From Cryptomeria japonica (Eukaryota > Streptophyta > Pinopsida > Cupressales > Cupressaceae): a stretch of 64,000 bases of DNA. Location of the stretch: contig NC_081414.1 in assembly GCF_030272615.1 (NCBI RefSeq), positions 311,814,164 to 311,878,163 on the forward strand, in the 5' to 3' direction. A program made the translations under genes and the position numbers. Positions 55,060-64,000 of the stretch are shown one piece after another; positions within the stretch are counted from its first letter, which is position 1, and each line of letters opens with the position of its first letter. The notes below the pieces were generated by a model. That model ran no database searches and had not been told where the DNA came from. It worked only from the letters and a program-made list of their open reading frames with translations.

Positions 55060-55404
55060 AACTTTCGTAAGGGAGAAATAGAGTAGGTGGAATAGTGCTT
55101 TGTGAGGGATACTTCCACAGCCAAGGGTAAGAGATCTTATCTAGTTGAGATACAAACAATTTTGGATAGGGATGGTGCATTGTTTAGTGACTTACCTCAT
55201 GGATCACCTCTTGATAGAGGATTTGAGCACATCATAGAGCTTGAGGTAGTTTCTAAGCCAATCATGGTTACTCTATATTGTCACTCGAGAGGTTTCAAGG
55301 AAGAAATTGAGAAATACAATAAGGAGTTGTTGGAGATGGGATTCAAACACCTTGGTTCTAGTCCCTTTGCATCATCGTTAGGGTTGGTGAAAAAGGATGG
55401 CACC
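55060..55404 (+). pseudogene. Gypsy reverse transcriptase N-terminal part
   Basis: FSDLPHGSPLDRGFEHIIEL, RGFKEEIEKYNKELLEMGF and SSPFASSLGLVKKDG are the classic opening of Gypsy RT. The similarity stops after VKKDGT, exactly where the minus-strand LTR begins. The reading frame's last 16 or so codons are LTR sequence. Confidence 0.9.
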
Positions 55405-55739
55405 TATTTACTCCCTACGGTGAGTTGTTCAAGTTCACGAAATAAACAGTAAATGGACACAAAACATATAACCATGAACTACGATTGTACTCAGAACATT
55501 AAGTAATGGTCACAACAATATGCCAGAAAGTAGTTCTCTTTTATTGCATTCCAAAGCTAGTACATCAACAACAACATTCCCATGGTTCCCTTACGTTGTA
55601 CTTATATAAGACACCCATCAGTTGGTAGAGATGCCAACCGTCACAACTACCGACTCACCCCTACGGGAACTAATGGTTGTCTTATTACACAAAACATGAC
55701 TTAGCAAAGTATAAGTATTAGCCTGATTACCGCCTAACA
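55405..55739 (-). repeat. 3' LTR of a minus-strand tRNA-Asp Gypsy element
   Basis: The inner end CGCCTAACA abuts a polypurine tract. The outer end TATTTACTCCCTACGGTGAG aligns with the reverse complement of the LTR end at 56439-56458 (TCACCGTATGGACTAAACA), with the terminal TG mutated to TA. It is inserted in the RT of the plus-strand Gypsy relic. Confidence 0.75.
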
Positions 55740-55753
55740 TTAGCCCCCCCAAA
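55740..55753 (-). other. Polypurine tract, minus strand
   Basis: On the minus strand TTTGGGGGGGCTAA immediately precedes the LTR. Confidence 0.82.
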
Positions 55754-55806
55754 CAGTAGTCGTCTTCCAGACAACGAAGATAGAATGGGAGCTGGACAAC
55801 TGAAAA

Positions 55807-56110
55807 CTAAGACTGAGAGGGATGAGAAGACGTCCCTGGAGTGGTGAAACTTGAATTCTGCAACCGGGACTGCTGCAGTTGCTCCGTGCAGAGCCGTAAG
55901 TTCCTCTCGGCATCCAGCTGGCGTTCACGAGCTTTCTTCAACATGAGAGCTACTTCCATTAAATCATTATCCTTCTGCTCCACCTCACGTGTCAGGACCG
56001 AGATCTTCTCCTCCAATGCCTTCATCTGAACACTCTGTTAGGCCATACAGGTCTTCTGTAGTGCAGCCTCCTCCTCCAGCTCAGTTCGAATCTGCTTCTT
56101 CACAGTAGGA
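55807..56110 (-). pseudogene. Coiled-coil accessory ORF fragment
   Basis: The minus-strand frame reads MKALEEKISVLTREVEQKD, VALMLKKARERQLDAERNL, EQLQQSRLQ and ends in a Ser/Thr/Pro tail (TTPGTSSHPSQS). More coil (ELEEEAALQKT) lies upstream to about 56110 past one stop. Heptad pattern, QLDAERNLR wording and position next to the polypurine tract match the ORFs at 15072, 38515 and 63012. It is cut upstream by an inverted LTR at 56115. Confidence 0.72.
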
Positions 56111-56114
56111 AGTT

Positions 56115-56458
56115 TGTTAGGGGTCAATAACACATGTTAGTTTATAGTTGGTTTGGGTGTTTATGTTTAGTTATGTATGAATTGCCAAGAGGTTCCCGTG
56201 GGGTAGTTGTTAGTTAGTGACAGTTGGCAACTTGGCCAACTGTCGAGTCTATATAATGTATGGATGGAACCTTGGCAAATTAGTATTGTATTGGGATATT
56301 AGAGAATCCAATAAAGATATCATTATTCTTCCATAGCTGTTCTGTAATTGTTATTTATGCTTTAATATATGTTAATGTTCTTGTTATATGGATTGTTGGT
56401 ACTGTGGAATATCTCTGTTTATCCGTGACTTTACCAACCTCACCGTATGGACTAAACA
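56115..56458 (+). repeat. 5' LTR of a plus-strand tRNA-Asp Gypsy fragment
   Basis: The 344-bp LTR runs from TGTTAGGGG to GACTAAACA and is followed by the primer site. A TATA-like GTCTATATAATG is at about 56249. It is related to the LTR at 55405-55739 but inverted relative to it. Confidence 0.85.
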
Positions 56459-56461
56459 TTT

Positions 56462-56474
56462 TGGCGCCATTGCC
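56462..56474 (+). promoter_or_regulatory. Primer binding site, tRNA-Asp type
   Basis: TGGCGCCATTGCC has one mismatch to the tRNA-Asp complement and lies three bases after the LTR. Confidence 0.88.
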
Positions 56475-57040
56475 TGTACGGACCTAGAGATAACTATGGC
56501 TGTAGGCGGAAGGAATTAATGGGTCGGCCATTCAACCAACAATTAATTGTCGTAGACAGTGACACACGAAGAAAGTACCGCGGAAGAGGCATGAGAGGAT
56601 CAGTTGACGACATACTTGGTAGAGTTGTGGGACGTGTCGGTTACGCAGTACGTATAGAGGGAGGTTGAGGAGAGAGCCGTCTCTGAAGGCATGGTACGTG
56701 GTGAACTCACCGGCAACACTCCCGTCTTTGATCTGCTCGGAAGTATTCCAAGGTTGCTTGCCAGAAATCTGATTGAACTCCAAGACCGAACCGAGGAAAC
56801 TGCATGGGAACTCCGAGAGCAGCTCTGCCTAATTATACATTTGACCCAGTTTGAGTCCATTCATGAGGCTTATCATCCAAATGGCTATGTTTGAAGCCCT
56901 ACTTGCTCCTATTAACTTGCTTTTCACCATGACCATCAACATCTGCTAGTCACGAGTGGCAATGAAGGAACGTTTCAGTCCTTGGCTGTTGCTGCTTGCC
57001 CACAAACTTTTCCATTCAGCACGAGTCAAATCGCTCCGAC
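56475..57040 (+). pseudogene. Leader and gag start of the plus-strand fragment
   Basis: A plus-strand frame at 56691-56894 (MVRGELTGNTPVFDLLG, LRQ-like ELREQLCLIIHLTQFESI) and a following FEALLAPIN segment could be the N-terminal part of a Gypsy gag, given their position after a primer site. No conserved domain is reached before the sequence changes to minus-strand coding at about 57050. Confidence 0.4.
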
Positions 57041-57049
57041 ACAGCAATT

Positions 57050-57484
57050 TTAGCAACCAGTCCTCCGTTCCTTGGTCATTTTGGCAGTTGGTTTTACCGT
57101 AGATTCCCCCCTGTCTGGTATTCCAAATACCCTTTGAAAGTCGCCAGGTTTGAAGGAAACTGTGATAGTGCAGTCCTCGTACTCTATTATAGATTTTTGC
57201 CTATTAGAATCATAACTTGCTACCATGGTTCGGAGAACTGGCTCGAAATCTTTTATGTTGAAGGTTTGCATTTGGATGGCATGGTCTACCTTGGCCTTTC
57301 TGAGAGAATTCTTCAGTGCATAGTCTGGAGGGGTTTCATCCCACCAGCTGCGACATTCACTCCTTGTGACACTTTCGAAGGCCAAGGTTTCTACCGTCAC
57401 TTTCTCCTACTAGTCTCGTTGAATTCTTGGCCGCACTTTGGCCTTCTTGGCTCTGCTGCTGCTTGGTTCTCCTGTTGCCATCAT
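57050..57484 (-). pseudogene. Accessory ORF of the minus-strand Gypsy (plant-mobile-domain-like?)
   Basis: The frame starts MMATGEPSSSRAKKAKVRPR, a basic NLS-like start, and is broken by two adjacent TAGs near 57411. It continues TLAFESVTRSECRSWWDETP and EDCTITVSFKPGDFQRVFG-IP. The last segment resembles the DFxRVFGIP-type motif found in plant transposon accessory proteins. That link is by eye only. The plus-strand frame 56996-57856, the longest around here, is its antisense shadow. Confidence 0.5.
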
Positions 57485-57591
57485 GATTGTGTGCTTAGGA
57501 TTCTATGGTTTTCCCTTGTCCTTTTCTTGCCCTCGACCATTATTGTAACGGTTCGAATTTTTTGTTCGGTTGGGGTCACCCTAACTTGTCT

Positions 57592-58270
57592 TCACCATAT
57601 TGGCATTACCAAATCCGCCTTCACCGTATGGGCTGCTAACCACTCCTTCACCGTACGGACTACTTCCTTTGGTATGGGATATACGACTGCCAACAAATTC
57701 TTCAACCAATGCGGTACGAATTTCTTCCAACTTTGCACAAATACTCGATTTTTTTTCCTGATTCCTTCACGCTTCGTACGGTATCCTACCACTACCGTAC
57801 GGTCTTCTTCTAGTCGCCCTCTACGCTGGATATTGCGTACAGATTTGTACGGCTGATATGCAACCTTGCTAGGTTGGTCTCCTCTGGCCCGTACGATGCT
57901 GAGTTCATCGATTGTGGGGGTAATTCGTACGATGCTCCTCTCTCACCTTCCTCTGACTGTACTTGGCTGTACGGGTTGTTTTCTGTGTATACGGGCTGGT
58001 CGTACAGAGTGTTTGTTGTGTGTACTGGCTCGCCGTATGGATTGTCTGCTGTGTGCATGGGCTCGTATGCTGCTGTGGATGATGTTTGTACAGTTATGTC
58101 CTTTTCTGGCCTCCTTCGAATGAACTTGTACGACAATTGCCTGCACTTCGATGTGATTTCGTACGACAACTCTTGTAATGATGGTACGGTAGCGTACGAC
58201 TGCCTTTGGCTTTTTGGAATTCGTACTTCCTCCTCTCCTGCGCTGCTCAGTTGGTTTGGACTAGACGACA
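57592..58270 (-). pseudogene. Tyr/Pro-repeat accessory ORF encoded by CGTACG-rich DNA
   Basis: The minus frame runs from about 58270 to 57810 and contains a run of Y-centred repeats: QSYATVPS, LSYEITS, AAYEPMHTA, DNPYGEPVHT, NTLYDQPVYT, ENNPYSQVQ and SASYGPE. Tyr codons sit inside CGTACG or its variants, so the DNA palindrome and the peptide repeat coincide. A second segment in another frame (57592-57792) is basic: RTKREGIRKKNRVFVQSWKKF. The function is unknown. A TATA-like CTATAAATTAGC lies upstream on the minus strand at about 58277-58288. Confidence 0.5.
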
Positions 58271-58289
58271 GGGCTAATTTATAGAGTTT

Positions 58290-59071
58290 TTACTCCTTCA
58301 AAATTAGGGTTGCTAAAACATATTTTATTAATTTTCTATAAAATAACTTTTGTTTTGCTTGAGTCAATTTTCCTTTTCCCAACTTTAATATTTCTACCCT
58401 TTCTTTTAATTTTTCCTTAATTTTAAACCCTTGTCTTTTAATTTTTAATACTTGCCTTGCTTTTTCTGTCTTCAATATTCCTCTTTTGAAATATTTTTTT
58501 AATATTTTTACTTGGCAAGAATTTTCAAAATGTAGCCTTCGTACCTTTAATTTTCCGCAGAGCTTGTCATTTTGCTTCTTCTGGTTGTTTTTCCTGTCCC
58601 CTCCTTTTACCAGCTGTTCTTCGAGGGCTCGTACTATCTTCTTTTGTTTCCGCAGCTTAGCTTTTTGCACCCGACATTTCACCCTTTTCCCCAGTGTTAT
58701 TCTATAGCAGATTCCTTCCTTATCTTCTTGCTCGGTCCTTTGTCAGCATCATCCTCATTGTCTAGGTCCTGCATTTTCCTTTTCACCCCAATGGGATCTC
58801 CTTGAGGTCTTACTTTGATCTCCAAATCATGTAGCCATGCACATACGTGCAGTAGTGACCTATAACACTCTTTTAGGTCCCATATTTTGAACACCAATGG
58901 TGCCGATCCCACTCCTTTATAACTGCCATCTATATACCAACCTCCATACTGTTGGTAGCATGTCACTTTCTCGCCATCCAGCTGTGGTGGGCCCGCGGGT
59001 TTAGGGATCACTCGGTAAAGTGCATTGGGGCCGGCTTCTTGCTCGCCAGGTTGTAGCACTATCACAAACAA
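58290..59071 (-). pseudogene. Accessory ORF: unknown domain, NLS and Lys-rich coiled coil
   Basis: Two frames join near 58690. The first (58697-59071) has NALYRVIPKPAGPPQLDG, YGGWYIDGSYKG, LLHVCAWLHDLEIKV and then an acidic/basic stretch ending GPSKKIRKES, a likely nuclear localisation signal. The second (58290-58682) is a Lys-rich predicted coiled coil (KCRVQKAKLRKQKKIVRAL, KEKLKERVEILKLGK). I do not recognise the family. It follows integrase on the same strand and is therefore a candidate accessory protein of this Gypsy element. Confidence 0.5.
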
Positions 59072-59244
59072 ATCTTAGGCTTTGAATACCATTTCAGACA
59101 CGGTCCCAAAGTTGCACCGTACTCCTTTAAGTCTACCTCCTCCAGGTTGATTGGCTCGTCTTCCTTCTCGACAAGTTCTACCTTTCATTTGGCCTCCGCT
59201 TCTTCGTCAATGTCGTATGCAATATAGCCTTAGCGAAGTCCTTC

Positions 59245-60859
59245 TTATGGGGCTCTTTTCCTCCAATGCCCTGTGATCCTTATCCATACTGCCAGATCAC
59301 TAAAGTAGGCATTTGTAAGGTGCTTGTGAATTCTGGGTATCGCAATGCCTTCAACTTGTTTGGGCACGAGTCTTTCTTCTATGAATGTGAGCGTCTTAGC
59401 CCAATCTTCATCATGTCTGTAGGGTTCTGCAGCGACCACGTGATCTTCCTCTACTTCCTTACTTCTTCCAATGGTCCAGTCTCCCTTTGTGGCATATCCC
59501 AACATGTTGATTGATAGGACTGGTTTATCACGTTCCCTATACAGTTTCAACTTCGAGCCGTTGCAAGGGTTGCAAATTGGATTATCATCCAGGGTGGAAA
59601 GTTTTACTGCTCCATTCTTCCCTACTTCCCTGATCTTATAGGGCCCCAACCAAGGAGCTTTGAACTTCCTAGGACAAAGTTCGTTGCAACCATTATACTT
59701 GAGGACCGATTGTTCGGGACAAAAGTTTGTCCGCCGGAGATGTTTGTCGTGCCAATACTATCGCCAACGTTGGGCCACTTCGGTCGCCCACTGTGCCATC
59801 ATCCGACGTTCATCTAACTTGGTGAGGTTCATAAGTCAAGCGTTTAGACTCTCCTCATCTCCTAGCTGGTTGTCAACAACAATTCGTAGGTTTGGTACGG
59901 TGTATTCCGCTGGTACCACCGTCTCTTGGCTGTACATGAGTTGGAACGGTGTATGGCTCGTGGTCACGTTTTATGTGGTATGGTACACCCATAGTACCAT
60001 TGGTAGACATTCCTCCCAATCATCCCATTCGACTCCATACGATTTATTATGATAGACACCAACACTTTATTTGTGGCTTCTGCTTGGCCATTCGCTCGAG
60101 GGTAGTACAGGCTTGAAAGGTTGCGAAAGATTTTTTACTCGGTCGTCATTGTCCGGATGACCTGGTTAACAAAGTGAACCCCTCTATCACTTGTGATTTG
60201 AATTGGAATCCTGAACCTGGTCACAATCTGTTCGTACAGAAACCTCGCCGTACTTATGGCAGTGTTGTCCGACAAAGCTCTAGCCTCGACCCACTTTTTC
60301 AGGTACTCCGTGGCTACCACAATGTACCGACATCTATGCATATTGCTCACCTTGAGAGGTCCTACAAAATCCAATCCCCATCTTTCAAACAGTTCCTGCG
60401 GCTGGGAGGGAAACAAGGGCATGAAGTCCCATTTAAGAGGCTTCCCTGTACGCTGGAATGTGTCACATTCGACCACCCATTCGCGCGCATTAGTGTGCAA
60501 GTTCGGCCACCACAGTCCTGCCAACAATACTTACGTGCGGTAGCATCAGGCCCCATGTGGCCCCTGACCAATCTGTCATGAGCTTCCATCAGTACATTTG
60601 GAATTTCTTCTTGCATCACACATCTTCGTAGGATATGGTCTGGTGCCATCTTGTATAGTAGGCCATTGATTAGTTGAAAGGTTTTACTTTTCAGTGCCAA
60701 CTTATGTCGTTCCCTTGGTGGCATGTCTTGTGGAAACGTCGAGGTGGATAGGTACTCGCCAATGCTCTCGTACCAAGGAGGTAGTATGGCTATTTGGAAG
60801 GCATCGGGAAAATCCTCATTCACTCCTTCCCCAAGCTCTCCGGATTTGATTTTTGATAG
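59245..60859 (-). pseudogene. Gypsy integrase (minus strand), broken
   Basis: The upstream linker LINGLLYKMAPDHILRRCV and HDRLVRGHMGPDATARK (zinc-binding His pair) lies at 60600-60740. After a frameshift near 60530 come LWWPNLHTNAREWV and the DDE core with RWGLDFVGPL and ITSDRGVHFVN. Broken frames between 59650 and 60130 still show TPFQLMYSQETVVPAEY and QWATEVAQRW. The C-terminal domain (59245-59649) has GPYKIREVGKNGAVKL and a roughly 90-residue tail. Several stops replace Gln. Confidence 0.88.
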
Positions 60860-61500
60860 TTAGTCCACTATGACATGACTCTTCCCAAGGCGTACGATGA
60901 TTGTAAAGGTGAATTCTTTGAGTAGTAGCAACCATCGGCTTACCTGTCCTTGGATTATTGGTTTGCTCACCAAGTACATCAGGGTTTGATGTTCTATGTA
61001 AAAGGTGAATGGTGTTGCCAAGAGGTAGTGGCGGAACTTTTGCACTGAGTACACCATCCCTAGTGCCTCCCTCTCTGTCGTACTATAGTTCCGTTTGGCC
61101 TTGGAGAGAAGATGGATAGCGAAAAAAATAGTGTGGTCCAGCCCCTGTACACCTACTTGTGCCAGGGTGGCACCGATGGCGAAGTTGGAGGCGTCCACGT
61201 GGACATGGAACTCCTTGTCCCAATCAGGTGGACTCCAAGATTGGTGCACTCACCAATCGGGATTTTAATTCCTTGAATGCTTCCTCCTGTTCTGCTGCCC
61301 ACGTGAATGGTTCATCTTTTCTCGTCAACTTATCCAGAGGGCATGACACCTATGCAAAACTTTTGATAAAACTTATCCACACAATGTGCCCCAACAGCTT
61401 ACCCTGCAGTACCATGAATCGACACTTCTTTGGGTTGAGGGCTAGTCGGGCCCTCCTACATCTCTCCATGCACTCCCCAATTGCCAACAGATTGCTGCCT
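60860..61500 (-). pseudogene. Gypsy RT end and RNase H (minus strand)
   Basis: The end of RT is readable with stops: RARLALNPKKCRFMV and LLGHIV, then the thumb WAAEQEEAFKELKSRLV. RNase H (60860-61249) has FHVHVDASNFAIGATLAQ with its Asp, RNYSTTEREALGMVYSVQKF with its Glu, and HQTLMYL. It ends at a TAA where relatives have D-Q-LS. The RT fingers and palm are missing beyond 61500. Confidence 0.88.
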
Positions 61501-62620
61501 TAATAGGTGACAGATGGTTCCTTCCCTTGCTGATTGTCTAGGTCTGATCGGCTTTGCAGAAAATTGTGAAGTCTTAGGATAAGACAATTTTCTATTCGAT
61601 TTTTAGAGATGGTGCGAATGTGGATGTTTATGGAGAGGACATGACACTCTAGTAGAAGTAGAACCCTCTCCCACATGAAATCAAACATCCACAAACCCTC
61701 TAAGCAATGACACGCTAGGCTGCAAACTCTCCAATGCAGTGCCTTTCTTTTTGTCTCCCCCTTCATATGCAATCTAGTTGCCTCAATCTTCTCAACTAGA
61801 GCTATGGTTTCACAACCTTTCATCCCTTTACCACCTATTCATAAAAGATGACAATAAACTCCTATATAGCTGCCCTATATTGTTTTTTGCACAAATGGCA
61901 AAGCCATTCTTTACTCCTCCCTGATTTTTTTTTTCTTTTTTCTTTTATCAACTCATGATGCAAATTGTAATAGAGGTTTGTTGCGGTTAAAATAGGTTGT
62001 TTGCATAGGTTCTGAGGACTTAAAAAGAACATTCAAAAGGGTTTGAAGTAGCTGGTCCTACTAGACTCCCACTCCCTAAAGCACCCCCAATGGCTGGCAT
62101 ACTTCTATGAGTTCTACTTCTAGGTCTACTTCTTTCATGCATTTGAACCTCAACCTGATCACTATCATTACTAGTACTCTCGTTGCTGCTCATGACTTTT
62201 TTGGTTAAGAATTGAAAAGAGAGCTGCAAGTTCAAAGAAAAGAAAAATAAACTCACGATGCCCTTCCTATGTGGTAAAAAAATTGAAAAAAAACTCGAAA
62301 AAATACAAAACAAACTGAAAAAACAATGTAAAATGAAGAACTTACCTCTAATGGAGTGGATTTGATGCCATAGTTTCCTGTTTCAACTACTATTGTCTCC
62401 TCTTTCATTTGTTGCTGTTCACCTCAAGTTTGCAAATGTCAAAATGAGAATGTTTTTTTTTTCTTTTTGGTTGTTTTGATAAGTTAAATAGATTTGTTTA
62501 AAGGGTGAGGGGGGAAGGAGGGTCCTTGTGAGCCCAACTATCCCTTTTTTTTTCCTAATTTAAAAATGTGGTTTTCTTTTTAAAGAAAAAACAATTCAAA
62601 ACAATGTTGGGCCATAGCTG
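61501..62620. other. Unassigned segment replacing the RT start
   Basis: Minus-strand frames at 61500-61823 and 62020-62313 (the latter with HERSRPRSRTHRSMPAIGGA and VGPATSNPFE) are unrecognised. The PATSNPFE ending loosely recalls hAT-related plant ORFs, but I cannot support that. A poly-T and pyrimidine tract is at 61925-61948. Confidence 0.35.
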
Positions 62621-62899
62621 TGTTTTGCCAATAAAGTGTAATTCAATGCATTGCAGAAATAATAGACATGACAGAATACATCATGACAGAATATAAAGAA
62701 ACTCAGATCTTCCTTGATTCATAATATTGTCAGTACAATGACAATGACCATACTAACTCCGTCCCCATGACCAAGGACTCGCTAATATATAAAGGTGACC
62801 GGTCAGTTACTTGGTGTCAACTGTCGACAATTGACGGGTTAACTGCCGTCATTAACTCTAATTACATTAAATGTCTTATTGCTTAATTACCCGACAACA
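62621..62899 (-). repeat. 3' LTR of the rightmost Gypsy element
   Basis: The 279-bp LTR reads TGTTTTGCC to CCCGACAACA on the plus strand. Its inner end is fixed by the polypurine tract; the outer end is by analogy with the TGTTTGCC end at 13669. A TATA-like CTAATATATAAAGG lies at about 62780. Confidence 0.75.
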
Positions 62900-62916
62900 T
62901 CATCCCCCCCCAAAAG
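62900..62916 (-). other. Polypurine tract
   Basis: On the minus strand CTTTTGGGGGGGGATGA directly precedes the LTR. Confidence 0.88.
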
Positions 62917-63011
62917 AAATGTCGTCTCTTGACAATAGACAACAAAATGGGAATGATATGCCTACAACAGATAACAACTACAAACCCCACAAAATAACAA
63001 CTACACACAGA

Positions 63012-64000
63012 CTACTGAGGGGGTAAGGGAGGCGTCCCTGATGGTGGAGGGGTTGGGGTTGCTACTGCCAACTGCTCCCGAAGCTGTACCACCTGGTCGG
63101 TCTGGTATCGGAGGTCCTGCTCAACCTGCAACTGCCGCTCCTGGGAACTCCTCACTCGAAACACTGCCTCCATCAATTCCTGATGCTTCTCCTCCAACTC
63201 AGCTGCCAGGGTAGCAACTCTCGATTCTGCTGAGGCTCTCTCATTTGACTGCACTGCCAACTCTGCCCTCACGACACTCAATTCTCCTCTCACGGTGGCA
63301 AGGATCTCATCTGTACTCCTAGCATGGGTGCGCTGCTGCTCTAACTCTGCCTCCAATGTAGGGATGCGAGTGGCCAACTCCTTCTGAGCCCTATCCGCCC
63401 TGAGCTGAGTCTCTCGAAGCTCGAGATACCTATCTTGTACAACCTGCTCAATCTGTCTGACCACAGACTGTGTCTGACTCCCTCCGGCCACCTCCTGGCT
63501 CTGCCACTCTGCTCGCATCTATGGAAGATCAAGCGTCGGCCATCCATGCTGCTCAAAACATTGCTGAAATGCCACTGCTACTCTAGATGTAGCAAACGCA
63601 AGGAGTTTCCGCAAAGTGAGCTGTCTGATAGACTCCTCTACTGTCGAGGCAACCAGTAACTGAACCTCCTCCTCCATCCTGGCTAAGAACTGCACCATGG
63701 CAGTAGGTCTCCCCTCTCCAATCCGTCCAACCTGATGCTGTTGCTGCGGTGATACCGCCCCCTCCTTGACCAGCAGTGTCTTTCTATCGCCCTGCTTTCT
63801 AGTGCCACTGTCCAAGTCGATAACCCCTGGAGGTGAAGGAATACAAGGGTAGGAAGGTGTGGGTGGTGCCTGCCTGCGTAGGGATGAAGGTAGAGCCGCA
63901 TATTTGTCTAGCGATGAATCGACATCGTCCCTCGCCGACCTCTCCTCGACCGTCCTATGGGCCTCCTTCATCCTAGGTTCCGTCAGGATGACGGGCATGC
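63012..64000 (-). CDS. Coiled-coil accessory ORF, best-preserved copy (one TAG, runs off the edge)
   Basis: Two minus-strand frames, 63519-63998 and 63012-63518, are in register and separated only by a TAG at 63519-63521. The ORF is therefore at least 325 codons and continues past the window. The N-terminal part is acidic/Pro-rich (PPTPSYPCIPSPPGVIDLD), then a likely helical domain (MVQFLARMEEEVQLLVAS, then SIRQLTLRKLLAFATSRV). The C-terminal half is a long coiled coil (ELRETQLRADRAQKELATR, TLEAELEQQR, RVATLAAELEEKHQELME, LREQLAVA) with a PPPSGTPPLPPQ tail. It sits 96 bp from the polypurine tract. Frame conservation and the homologous tail in element C suggest a real retrotransposon protein of unknown function. 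Confidence 0.75.

Larger units (their letters stand above)
52968..55404 (+). mobile_element. Decayed plus-strand Gypsy element, gag to start of RT
   Basis: Gag, zinc knuckle, protease and the first part of RT occur in order. Gag is interrupted by an LTR-like insertion (about 53437-54250) and RT is cut at 55404 by a minus-strand Gypsy LTR. It is of the same type as the minus-strand relic at 29464-30240. Confidence 0.8.

Noticed and set aside
56996-57856. A 286-codon plus-strand open frame, one of the longest uninterrupted plus-strand frames in the window
   Set aside because: It lies antisense to the minus-strand accessory ORFs downstream of integrase, has an unnatural composition (rich in Phe, Ser, Cys, Trp) and shows no domain.
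62020-62313. hAT transposase or host gene fragment
   Set aside because: Only a short PATSNPFE-like ending is suggestive; there is no catalytic or zinc-finger motif and no terminal inverted repeats were found.

Overview
This window looks like intronic, transposon-packed DNA of a large plant genome, most likely a gymnosperm (conifer). That is an inference from very long intron space, abundant decayed Ty3/Gypsy and Ty1/Copia elements, a plant-type LINE ORF1 and a TRIM. There is no bacterial-type gene organisation. Almost every long reading frame belongs to a retroelement and most are broken by stops or frameshifts.

The only host-gene signal I can support is three tiny phase-0 exons on the plus strand (9195-9263, 9597-9626, 47985-48017). 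Read in order they give one continuous peptide resembling the conserved core of the kinetochore MIS12-complex subunit NNF1/PMF1. If correct, the second intron is about 38.4 kb, and the retroelements between 9.6 and 48 kb are passengers inside it; the following intron runs at least to the window end.

Layout: 1-330 has a 22-bp CCGTACGGT array. 781-3696 is the 5' part of a minus-strand Copia element. 3721-7289 is a 3.57-kb solo-LTR-like unit with GGTTA target duplications and three internal arrays. 9195-9626 holds two exons. 11246-15825 is a tRNA-Asp-primed Gypsy element with a nested inverted fragment and a solo LTR. 15826-29463 is a Tat-like Gypsy element with an extra RNase H between protease and RT, itself carrying an inserted LTR. 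29464-30240 is a minus-strand Gypsy gag-protease relic. 30354 to about 32450 and 33283-37729 are two inverted long LTRs that share U5 but not U3. The right one is a 4.45-kb solo LTR with about 13 hairpins every ~176 bp, inserted in the 3' end of another tRNA-Asp Gypsy element that ends at 39431. 40508-41920 is an ORF1-only LINE insertion with a 19-bp target duplication. 45625-46725 and 50210-51797 are solo LTRs with perfect 5-bp duplications. 47260-47593 is a complete 334-bp TRIM whose LTR contains a tRNA-like fold. 47985-48017 is the third exon. 52968-64000 is nested Gypsy: a plus-strand gag-protease-RT relic, a minus-strand RT-RNaseH-integrase relic with several accessory ORFs, an inverted 5' LTR and leader, and the coiled-coil 3' ORF of a further element running off the right edge.

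Recurring themes are a coiled-coil ORF placed between integrase and 3' LTR in four tRNA-Asp Gypsy copies, the palindrome CGTACG embedded in their coding and non-coding DNA, giant LTRs with tandem arrays in U3, and stop codons that often sit where Gln is expected (CAG to TAG), as expected from cytosine-methylation decay.
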